DNA from: Chloroflexota bacterium
GTDB taxonomy: Bacteria > Chloroflexota > Anaerolineae > J102
Reading direction: 5' to 3'
Length of the DNA: 7,653 nt
Assembly: GCA_024276255.1 (NCBI GenBank)
Contig: JAJRXO010000120.1
Location: 1 to 7,653, forward strand
This document shows, in pieces, positions 1 through 5,955 of the stretch. Within the stretch, counting starts at the first letter, position 1, and every line of letters begins with the position of its first letter. The notes beneath the pieces are model-generated. The model worked only from the letters and a program-made list of their open reading frames with translations. It was not told where the DNA came from and searched no databases. The position numbers were made by a program, and so were the translations under genes.

Positions 1-35
1 CTGGGCGCGATGGGGGCATGTGTCGCGTCGCGTCT

Positions 36-61
36 AGCCCGATCCGTGATCGGGCGGGTTA
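36..61. repeat. Hairpin element copy A (8-bp stem, CGT loop)
   Basis: A perfect 8-bp inverted repeat pairs 37-44 (GCCCGATC) with 48-55 (GATCGGGC) around a 3-base loop, CGT. It is followed at once by GGGTTA, and by TTATTTTC at 65-72. The same arrangement recurs at 480-505, with two compensatory base-pair differences, so this looks like a copy of a short structured element and not a chance palindrome. It could act as an intrinsic terminator for a gene left of the window, but the T-rich stretch begins about ten bases after the stem, which is far for a classical terminator. A REP-like dispersed repeat is the other reading. Orientation cannot be fixed from the window. Confidence 0.55.
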
Positions 62-85
62 ACGTTATTTTCGAAGCAGGAGGTG

Positions 86-121
86 GGCAGCTCCAGCATA
101 CGCTGTTCTGCCTGTTATGAT
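86..121 (+). promoter_or_regulatory. Candidate extended -10 promoter with upstream dyad
   Basis: TGTTATGAT at 113-121 matches the extended -10 form TGn-TATAAT with one mismatch in the hexamer. No good -35 hexamer lies 16-18 bases upstream, which an extended -10 can tolerate. Transcription would start near 128, giving a leader of about 80 bases before the YHS gene. Directly upstream is a broken dyad: GGCAG (86-90) pairs with CTGCC (108-112), and inside it CAGC (94-97) pairs with GCTG (102-105). It sits where an operator would be. A second, weaker -10-like hexamer, TATAGT, lies at 161-166. All of this is inference from motif fit. Confidence 0.35.
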
Positions 122-207
122 AGCGGCCAACCGGCGCTTTCACCTGGCCTGCCGTGGGTGTATAGTGGAGGTAAATCGCTCACGAACGCAACACACGGAG
201 GCCCTAT

Positions 208-402
208 ATGTTCAAAGACCCTGTATGTGGAAAACGAATGAATTCCGGCAAAGCCCATATCATCATCGAATATGAACATGTGGCCTATTACCTCTGTTGT
301 CCCAAATGCCAGGCCGAGTTTGAACGCGCACCCCAACGCTATGCCCGACCCGAACTGGGTAGAAAGATCAAAGGCAAAAGCCACTCATCATATCATCGAT
401 AA
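208..402 (+). CDS. Small YHS-domain putative metal-binding protein
   Basis: This 64-residue protein consists almost entirely of one YHS domain. Diagnostic features are D-P-V-C-G at 5-9, the Y-Y-L-C-C-P-K-C block at 27-34, F38 near the end of the core, and the terminal P-x-x-Y at 42-45. Cys8, Cys30, Cys31 and Cys34 are the likely metal-contacting residues. YHS domains occur in copper and heavy-metal ATPases and as stand-alone small proteins, and are thought to bind metal ions; the metal here cannot be told. After residue 48 the chain is a basic, His-containing tail. There is no signal peptide or membrane segment, so it is probably cytoplasmic. The start is supported by GGAGG at 197-201, six bases before the ATG. 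Family assignment is firm, and function as a metal carrier or sensor is inferred. It is probably transcribed alone or with the GAPDH gene 144 bases downstream. Confidence 0.88.
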   Translation: MFKDPVCGKRMNSGKAHIIIEYEHVAYYLCCPKCQAEFERAPQRYARPELGRKIKGKSHSSYHR

Positions 403-457
403 TCACAATAACAATGAGAATCCCTTGTAAAAACCGTCGGTATCTGATTTCCTTGGC

Positions 458-513
458 GGTCTGGGAGCAGTTTGCTCTGAGCCGGATTCATAATCCGGCG
501 GGTAAGCCAGACC
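458..513 (+). other. Structured intergenic element with tRNA-like fold, containing hairpin copy B
   Basis: Three nested helices can be drawn. A 7-bp outer stem pairs GGTCTGG (458-464) with CCAGACC (507-513). A 5-bp hairpin pairs GAGCA (465-469) with TGCTC (473-477). An 8-bp hairpin pairs 481-488 with 492-499 around the loop CAT (489-491). Seen as a tRNA, these are an acceptor stem, a shortened D arm and an anticodon arm whose 7-base loop TTCATAA (487-493) has the form of a methionine anticodon loop. The T arm and the TTCRA signature are missing, and the D loop lacks GG, so this is not a functional canonical tRNA. TATTTTC follows immediately (514-520), so a terminator or attenuator in the GAPDH leader is an equally good reading. 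The inner hairpin plus GGGTAA matches copy A at 36-61. Confidence 0.5.
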
Positions 514-546
514 TATTTTCAGAACATTCACCATTCAGGAGTAACA

Positions 547-1596
547 ATGATCAATCATAAAATCCGCGTGGCCGTGAACGGCTACGGCGTCATTGGCAAA
601 CGGGTGGCTGCTGCCGTGCAGCTGCAGCCCGACATGGAATTGGTGGGGGTGGGAGATGTGGTAAGCGACTACCGCGTGAAAACAGCTGCGATCCTGGGCC
701 TGCCCATCTACGCCTCGCTGCCGGATAAGGTCGATGAAATGAAGGCCGCCGGCATCCCGGTGGCGGGTACGCTCGATGACCTGCTGGCGCAGGTCGATGT
801 GGTGGTGGATTGCACCCCCAAAGGCATTGGCGCCCGCAACCTGGAACGCTATCGCGCCCTCGGCGTCAAGGCCCTGTACCAGGGCGGTGAGTCACACAGC
901 CTGACCAGGCATTCCTTTGTGGCCCAGGCCAACTATGAGACGGCGTTGGGCCGCGATGCCACCCGCATTGTCTCATGCAACACCACCAGCACGGTGCGCA
1001 CCTTGCTGGCATTGCGTGATGCCGGTTTGTTGAAGAAGGCGCGAGGCGTGTTAATGCGCCGGGCCACCGATCCCTGGGAATCGGACCACAGCGGCATCAT
1101 GAATACCATCGTGCCGGAACCGCACATCCCCAGCCATCAGGGCCCGGACGCGCAAACAGTGGCGCCGGACCTGGACGTAGTCACGATCGCGGCCAAAGCC
1201 GCCCACACCCAGACGCACAATCATTACTGGATCGTGGAAATGACGCGCAAGGCGAGCCGCGAGGAGGTGCTGGACGCGTTCCGGGCAGCCCCGCGCATCG
1301 CCTTCATCCGCATGAGCGATGGCGTGGTGGCCCTGAACAGCACCATCGAACTGATGAAAGACCTGGGACGGCCGCGCGGCGATATGTGGGAAGTGGCCCT
1401 GTGGGAAGACGTGCTCACGGTGCAGGGCAAAGAGCTGTACTACACCTACCAGGTTTATAACGAGGCCATCGTGGTGCCGGAAAACATCGACGCCATTCGC
1501 GCCCTGACCGGCGCGGTGACCGACGGGCGTGAATCCATCCGCATCACCGACGAAGCATTGGGAATGCGAGATGATTTTCTTGCCCCACGTCAATGA
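547..1596 (+). CDS. Archaeal-type (type II) glyceraldehyde-3-phosphate dehydrogenase
   Basis: This enzyme of central carbon metabolism would convert glyceraldehyde 3-phosphate and NAD(P)+ (plus phosphate if phosphorylating) to 1,3-bisphosphoglycerate, in the cytoplasm. The 349-residue chain follows the archaeal-type family from end to end. It has a Rossmann N-G-Y-G-V-I-G-K-R at 11-19, Q-G-G-E at 112-115, the catalytic S-C-N-T-T with Cys144 at 143-147, R-R-A-T-D-P at 171-176, P-S-H-Q-G-P-D at 195-201, paired His224 and His226 at the usual M-H-x-H site, D-L-G-R-P-R at 272-277, and V-V-P-E-N-I-D-A-I-R-A at 309-319. Length is near the family norm of about 340. The residue after S-C-N-T-T is Ser, where Gly is usual. 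After the second strand, G-V-G-D replaces the archaeal G-V-T-K, which removes a lysine linked to NADP phosphate binding and suggests NAD+ preference (inferred). AGGAG at 537-541, five bases before the ATG, supports the start. The stop overlaps the next gene. Confidence 0.9.
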   Translation: MINHKIRVAVNGYGVIGKRVAAAVQLQPDMELVGVGDVVSDYRVKTAAILGLPIYASLPDKVDEMKAAGIPVAGTLDDLLAQVDVVVDCTPKGIGARNLERYRALGVKALYQGGESHSLTRHSFVAQANYETALGRDATRIVSCNTTSTVRTLLALRDAGLLKKARGVLMRRATDPWESDHSGIMNTIVPEPHIPSHQGPDAQTVAPDLDVVTIAAKAAHTQTHNHYWIVEMTRKASREEVLDAFRAAPRIAFIRMSDGVVALNSTIELMKDLGRPRGDMWEVALWEDVLTVQGKELYYTYQVYNEAIVVPENIDAIRALTGAVTDGRESIRITDEALGMRDDFLAPRQ

Positions 1597-2543
1597 TTGA
1601 AAGCAGAACCTTGCCACAGACCCTTCAGCAAAGCACAACAGCAACACAAAAAGGCCTCCCCGCAGGAGACGTGAGCAAGCTGACCCTGGTCATGTTCCTG
1701 TGGGCTATCTGTTTTCCGCTGATCGCTGCCGGCCTGCCCCTGGCGCCGCCGCTCACCTTTGCCACACTGCGCTCCTTTGTGGCCGGCGCGGCATTGCTCC
1801 TGCTGGGCTGGGGCATGCGTCGCCCCTGGCCACGGGGGTGGGCCGTATGGCTGACCCTGGCCGGCGTCGGTGTGAGCATGACCAGTATGGGCTTCGCCGG
1901 CATGTTTCTGGCTGGCGGACTGGTGAGCCCGGGGCTGGCCACCGTGTTGGCGAATATCCAGCCGTTGATCGCGGCTGTGCTGGCCGGCATCGTGCTGGGA
2001 GAGAGGCTGGGGCCACGGCGGCGTATGGGACTTGCCCTGGGCTTCGGCGGTATCGTCATGGTCGCCCTGCCGGGCTTTGGCAGCGGCGCCAACAGCAGCC
2101 CCTCCGGGATCGGCTTTATCCTCCTGGGCGCCGTGGGCGTGGCCGCGGGCAACGTCCTGCTCAAGCGGCTGACGGGGCAGGTGGATGTGCTGATGGCGAC
2201 CGGATGGCAGTTTGTATTGGGGGGCATCCCCCTGTTTTTGGCGGCGCAGTGGTTCGAATCGCCAGCCCAGATCGAGTGGGGCGTCCCCTTCGTGGCCATC
2301 CTGCTGGCGCTCAGCCTGCTGGGCACCTCCCTGGCCTTTGTCCTGTGGTTCTCACTGTTGCACCGCAGCGAATTGACGCGTCTGAACACGTTCGTCTTCC
2401 TGACGCCCGCCTTTGCCCTGGTTCTCGGTGCTGTCTTTTTCGGGGAAAGCCTGGGGTGGCTGGAGGCGAGTGGCATCATCTTGATACTGGGTGGTATACT
2501 ACAGGTAAGTCGTCAGAGACCGCCCATCCCTAATCATAGCTAA
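1593..2543 (+). CDS. EamA/DMT-superfamily transporter
   Basis: This 316-residue integral membrane protein belongs to the EamA drug/metabolite transporter family, whose members mostly export small metabolites such as amino acids, nucleosides or cofactors; the substrate cannot be read from sequence. About ten hydrophobic segments can be placed near residues 29-49, 55-73, 83-107, 111-136, 144-160, 173-190, 201-219, 232-253, 263-283 and 288-304. They form the two EamA repeats (about 30-160 and 173-305). Each repeat carries the family's P-x-x-A motif before a G-E: N-I-Q-P-L-I-A-A then G-E-R-L in the first, L-T-P-A-F-A then G-E-S-L in the second. The ATG shares ATGA with the GAPDH stop and has no Shine-Dalgarno of its own, so translation is probably coupled. 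A GTG at 1671 (residue 27) has AGGAG only two bases upstream, which is too close to be convincing. Confidence 0.9.
   Translation: MIESRTLPQTLQQSTTATQKGLPAGDVSKLTLVMFLWAICFPLIAAGLPLAPPLTFATLRSFVAGAALLLLGWGMRRPWPRGWAVWLTLAGVGVSMTSMGFAGMFLAGGLVSPGLATVLANIQPLIAAVLAGIVLGERLGPRRRMGLALGFGGIVMVALPGFGSGANSSPSGIGFILLGAVGVAAGNVLLKRLTGQVDVLMATGWQFVLGGIPLFLAAQWFESPAQIEWGVPFVAILLALSLLGTSLAFVLWFSLLHRSELTRLNTFVFLTPAFALVLGAVFFGESLGWLEASGIILILGGILQVSRQRPPIPNHS
2492..2500 (+). promoter_or_regulatory. Candidate extended -10 promoter for the metallopeptidase gene
   Basis: TGGTATACT fits TGn-TATAAT with one mismatch in the hexamer. It lies inside the last codons of the EamA gene, and transcription would start near 2507, giving a leader of roughly 215 bases before the peptidase. 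The TTGATA at 2481-2486 is only eight bases upstream and cannot serve as its -35. Being within coding sequence, the match could be chance. Confidence 0.25.
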
Positions 2544-2591
2544 CCAGTCATCGCCAGTTTCATCGTTGGGGAGACGGGGTTGTTGCTCTTG

Positions 2592-2684
2592 TTTTGCATG
2601 GCTTCGTGGTCAAACCGGCATGGAGTGCATGAAAAATAATGACCTGAGGACGCTGGAAGGACTTTTGCATGGTATGGTGCATGC
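2592..2684 (+). repeat. GCATG cluster with a 10-bp direct repeat in the peptidase leader
   Basis: The pentamer GCATG occurs at 2596-2600, 2618-2622, 2627-2631, 2667-2671 and 2679-2683, five times in 88 bases. Two copies lie in an exact 10-bp direct repeat, TTTTGCATGG, at 2592-2601 and 2663-2672. The last copy belongs to the palindrome GCATGC (2679-2684). The remainder of the 2544-2722 gap shows no convincing terminator hairpin. Repeated sites of this kind just upstream of a gene can be regulator binding sites, but no regulator is known here. Confidence 0.35.
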
Positions 2685-2710
2685 ATCGGTACAGTTTACC
2701 CCACACACTC

Positions 2711-2715
2711 AGGAG
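2711..2715 (+). promoter_or_regulatory. Ribosome binding site that decides the peptidase start
   Basis: AGGAG lies seven bases before the ATG at 2723. That start puts a basic stretch followed by a hydrophobic core right at the N-terminus, as a signal peptide needs. A rival in-frame ATG at 2669 also has a GGAAGGA seven bases upstream (2655-2661), but it would add 18 residues before the signal peptide. Confidence 0.7.
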
Positions 2716-2722
2716 AATCTCC

Positions 2723-5700
2723 ATGAATCGGGCTACTTTCTTGACAAAAAAACGAGTCTCCTTTTACGTTGTACTTTGCATCCTGCTGGCACTGACGCTT
2801 TTTGGCTCATCGCGCGTGCGGGCCGAACGCGCTCAGCGCCCCGCGGCCACCACGGTGGAAGGCGTTGTTTCCGGCGACACTTACGTCGCTGAAGGCGTTC
2901 CCTCGACGAACTACGGACACGACGCCTCCCTGAACATCGGGCACGATGAGTTTCTGCAGGAATCCTATGCTCTGGTGAAATTCGATCTGCCCGTGATTCC
3001 CTTCGGCTCCGTCATCGACCACGCCGAGATCCAATTGTATTTAACGGCCCGCAACGGCTCGGCCACGCAAAACCTCCTGGCCTATCAGCTCATATCCGGT
3101 TGGAGCGAAAATGCGGTAACCTGGTCGAGCAGACCTGCCCAGAGCCAGTTGGTGGCCAGCACGTCGGTGGGCACATTGACGAACCGGTATTACGTTTGGG
3201 ATATCACCTATCTGGCGCAGAAGTGGTATGCGGGCCAGGCCGTGAATTATGGCATCGCTGTGCGCAAACGAAAGGTGGATACCGATGTTTTCTTTTTTGA
3301 CAGCAAGGAGACATGGCACGATCCCAAGCTGATCGTTTCCTATACCGCGCCCACCAGCACCCCCACACGCACCCCCACCTCCACCCGTACGCCCACCCAT
3401 ACACTCACGCCCACTCCCACTCGCGTCCCCACCGGAACGCAACTGCCCACGCATACGCCCACCAGAACGCTCTTTCCCACCGACACACCCACCCCAACCC
3501 CCACACCCACGTCAACGCCGGTCCCCACGCCCACGCCCGGACCCGGCTATGTCAGGGGCGAAGTATGGCATGATATCGACCGGGATCGTCATTGGGACCC
3601 CGGAGAACCAGGGATTGCCAATGTACAAATGGTCTTGAGCGTTGATCGGGTAGTACGGAGGCAGACACTCAGCGCCGCAGATGGTAGTTACGCCTTCAGA
3701 GACCTTCCGCCGGGTCGTTACGAAGTCAATTACGACCAGGGGAGCCTCCCGGCGGGATATGAGCCAACGGGCCTTTCCTGGGTCATGTTATGGGTCGATA
3801 ATCTCAGCAACTGGGATGCAGCCAATTTCGGATTCGCGGCCATGCCCACGCCCGTTCCGCCCCCTCCCGTCACCACAGACCTCTATTACGAGAACCACTA
3901 CGAAGTGATTCAGTCGAATGTGGGGGCGCAGAAGATCGCCGGAAAACGCACTGTTGTGCGGGTGTATGTGGGCGTGCGAAACAGTTCCTTACCCGTCAAC
4001 GGCGTGACCGGCCGGCTCATCCGCCTGGGCGTCGATGAATGGTATGAGGGCATCGACTCGGTGAACTCCGTTACGGTGGATCCCGGCCGAACCTGGTGGG
4101 ACAATCGTTACGCCAGCGTTCGCACGCTGAATTTCGAGCTGCCAGCCTCATGGAGGCAAGGGGATTATCGCCTGGCCGTATGGATCAATTACGACCGCGA
4201 GACGCCGGAATGCACCGCGTACGCGTGCCGAAGCAACAACGTCGCCACCTTGTCAAGTCGCGTCCAGTTTTCCCCTGCTCTAAGTTTGCCAATGGTCATT
4301 CAGCGCGTCCAGGCCGGGGGCCTTACACCCAGCATCAGCGATATGGTATCGGCATTCCGGGCGATGCGCCAGTTCGTACCCACCAATCGATTTAACCTGA
4401 TCATCTCTCCCATCGGTGTGTGGATGGCGAACTATAATTTCGCCGCGCCCGGCCCCTCGCCCGGCGTGTGCAACAACGCCTGGAACAACCTGCTGGATGA
4501 CATGAATTTCGTTCGGGACCTGAGCAGAAGCAGCTATGGCCTGAACGATCGAGTGAAAGTCTACGGCCTGCTGCATCGTAATGTCCCCAGCAGCGCCGGC
4601 GGGTGCGGCAGTCGCGGCGGAAACGTCGCCGGGGGCACGGCGAGAACCAACCCTACCTCCGCCGGCATGACCATAGCACACGAACTCTACCACAATATCG
4701 GATTTCCCCACGCGCCTTCGGTAAACATGGTTGGGGGGACGAATCTATGCGCCAATCCGGGTTCAACCAACGACGAATATCCCAACACAACGGGTAATCT
4801 CACGTTTGCTGGCGTGAACCTCAACAACACCCCCATATCCATCTACAGCCCCTATACCACCTGGGACATCATGTCTTATTGCGGAACGCGCTGGATTTCC
4901 GCCTTCACCTGGGATCGGGGATGGTACCGATTCTTCAGACCCTCTACCGGGGCCGCCGTCGCTGCGACCGCGCCCGGCGCTCAGGCCGGAGAGGCTTCCG
5001 AACAGGACTATCTCATCATCCTGGGGCGCATGAAGGATGGGGCGGTAGACAAACTCTATCCCTTCATCCGCACAACACTGCCCGCTGGCAGTCACGACAA
5101 CTACGGCACAGGAGACTATCAGATCCGTCTGCTCGACGAAAATGGCGATATCCTATTCGTGCGCTACTTCCGGGTGGAAGGCAATCACGGCGGTGGCGAA
5201 ACAGTAGAACATCAGGAATATCCGGATCCCATCCATGAATTCGTACCCCTGATTCCCGGAACGGTACGCGTTCAGATCACGCTGGGAGAAAATGTATTGT
5301 TCGAACGCAGCGCCAGCGAGCACCCTCCCACGGTGAAAATGCTCAGCCCCAACGGCGGCGAGCAATGGCCCGCCAGTGGCTCGGTGACCGTCAAATGGCA
5401 GGCGGATGACGCAGATGGCGACGCTCTGACCTACATGCTACAGGTTTCCCAGGATAGCGGCGCTACATGGGATGCAGTGGCCGTCAATCTCAGCGAGCCT
5501 CAGACAACCCTGGAAGTGAGCAACCTGCCCGGCGGCAGCAAGGCTCGCATGCGTGTCCTGGCCTCCGATGGCTTCCACACGACCTCTGACACTTCCGATG
5601 GCGACTTCACTATCCCCCGAAAACCGCCTCAGCTCTTCCTCCTCGATCCTGTAGACGGCGCCATCTACCCGCCCAACACCGCCATCACCCTCGATGGCAT

Positions 5701-5920
5701 CGCCAGCGACCCCGAGGACGGCCCCCTGGATGGCAGCCAGCTTAGCTGGTGGTCAGATCGCCAGGGAATGCTGGGAACGGGGAATCAGGTGGACGCCAGT
5801 AGCCTGAAACCAGGCTGGCACACCATCACCTTCATCGCCCAGGATAGCAGTGGCGATGCCGGCAAGGCGTCAGTGCGCATCCTGGTGGGAGGACAGTCCT
5901 ATCTGCCGTTGATCCATTGA
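2723..5920 (+). CDS. Secreted multidomain metzincin-like metallopeptidase
   Basis: This 1065-residue exported protein probably cleaves proteins outside the cell. Residues 1-34 form a signal peptide: basic T-K-K-R, a hydrophobic core, and cleavage near V-R-A|E. Then come a DNRLRE/CBM96-type beta module (about 46-208, with D-T-Y-V, N-Y-G, L-V-K-F-D-L and W-S-E-N-A-V-T-W), a Pro/Thr linker (209-275), an SdrD-B-like module (276-371, [10 protein letters not shown] and [14 protein letters not shown]), a beta domain that leads into the catalytic part (about 385-522), and the peptidase domain (523-742). Zinc ligands are H653, H657 and H663 in [11 protein letters not shown], with E654 as general base; D-I-M-S-Y-C gives the Met-turn at M717. 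An accessory domain (about 752-862), an Fn3-like module (868-965, S-P-N-G-G-E), an Ig-like module (969-1056) and a terminal S-Y-L-P-L-I-H follow. There is no sortase motif or C-terminal membrane helix. Substrate is unknown, and exact peptidase family is unassigned. Confidence 0.85.
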   Translation: MNRATFLTKKRVSFYVVLCILLALTLFGSSRVRAERAQRPAATTVEGVVSGDTYVAEGVPSTNYGHDASLNIGHDEFLQESYALVKFDLPVIPFGSVIDHAEIQLYLTARNGSATQNLLAYQLISGWSENAVTWSSRPAQSQLVASTSVGTLTNRYYVWDITYLAQKWYAGQAVNYGIAVRKRKVDTDVFFFDSKETWHDPKLIVSYTAPTSTPTRTPTSTRTPTHTLTPTPTRVPTGTQLPTHTPTRTLFPTDTPTPTPTPTSTPVPTPTPGPGYVRGEVWHDIDRDRHWDPGEPGIANVQMVLSVDRVVRRQTLSAADGSYAFRDLPPGRYEVNYDQGSLPAGYEPTGLSWVMLWVDNLSNWDAANFGFAAMPTPVPPPPVTTDLYYENHYEVIQSNVGAQKIAGKRTVVRVYVGVRNSSLPVNGVTGRLIRLGVDEWYEGIDSVNSVTVDPGRTWWDNRYASVRTLNFELPASWRQGDYRLAVWINYDRETPECTAYACRSNNVATLSSRVQFSPALSLPMVIQRVQAGGLTPSISDMVSAFRAMRQFVPTNRFNLIISPIGVWMANYNFAAPGPSPGVCNNAWNNLLDDMNFVRDLSRSSYGLNDRVKVYGLLHRNVPSSAGGCGSRGGNVAGGTARTNPTSAGMTIAHELYHNIGFPHAPSVNMVGGTNLCANPGSTNDEYPNTTGNLTFAGVNLNNTPISIYSPYTTWDIMSYCGTRWISAFTWDRGWYRFFRPSTGAAVAATAPGAQAGEASEQDYLIILGRMKDGAVDKLYPFIRTTLPAGSHDNYGTGDYQIRLLDENGDILFVRYFRVEGNHGGGETVEHQEYPDPIHEFVPLIPGTVRVQITLGENVLFERSASEHPPTVKMLSPNGGEQWPASGSVTVKWQADDADGDALTYMLQVSQDSGATWDAVAVNLSEPQTTLEVSNLPGGSKARMRVLASDGFHTTSDTSDGDFTIPRKPPQLFLLDPVDGAIYPPNTAITLDGIASDPEDGPLDGSQLSWWSDRQGMLGTGNQVDASSLKPGWHTITFIAQDSSGDAGKASVRILVGGQSYLPLIH
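3347..3547 (+). repeat. Degenerate Pro/Thr codon repeat encoding the linker
   Basis: This stretch is made of ACN-CCN and CCC-ACG type codon pairs with occasional Ser, Arg, His and Val interruptions, encoding residues 209-275 of the peptidase. Such low-complexity linkers separate modules in exported proteins and may be glycosylated (inference). Repeat units are irregular in length and sequence, so this is not a CRISPR array. The DNA is C-rich on the plus strand and G-rich on the minus strand, with clustered G-runs that fit a quadruplex pattern at 3372-3398 and 3488-3508. Confidence 0.8.
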
Positions 5921-5955
5921 TCCGCCAATCGTGCTTTGAACCATGAACGGCCAGC
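5921..5955. other. Convergent intergenic gap with no visible terminator
   Basis: Only 35 bases separate the stop codons of the plus-strand peptidase and the minus-strand solute-binding protein. No inverted repeat with a T-tract is visible for either strand, so termination may be Rho-dependent or may occur inside the opposing gene. Confidence 0.5.

Noticed and set aside
458..513. A functional methionine tRNA
   Set aside because: There is no T arm, no TTCRA motif and no conserved GG in the D loop; only the acceptor-like, D-like and anticodon-like helices are present.
1625..2479. Minus-strand open frame of 284 codons under the EamA gene
   Set aside because: Its product is low-complexity Pro/Arg/Ser/Thr-rich with no family signature, and it mirrors a clear membrane protein on the plus strand.
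2481..2500. Standard promoter TTGATA/TATACT
   Set aside because: The hexamers are only eight bases apart; only the extended -10 reading is kept.
1700..2533. Plus-strand open frame of 277 codons in a shifted frame within EamA
   Set aside because: The Arg/Gly/Pro-rich product is a typical GC-driven shadow, and the membrane protein frame explains the region fully.
2566..2892. Small 108-codon gene before the peptidase
   Set aside because: It overlaps the peptidase's signal peptide in another frame, ends in Arg-rich shadow sequence and has no recognisable domain.
3347..3547. CRISPR array or tandem satellite
   Set aside because: The repetition is irregular Pro/Thr codon usage in an open reading frame, with no constant repeat or unique spacers.
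5801..5816. Hairpin AGCCTG-AAAC-CAGGCT as a terminator
   Set aside because: It lies over 100 bases inside the peptidase gene and has no T-tract on either strand.
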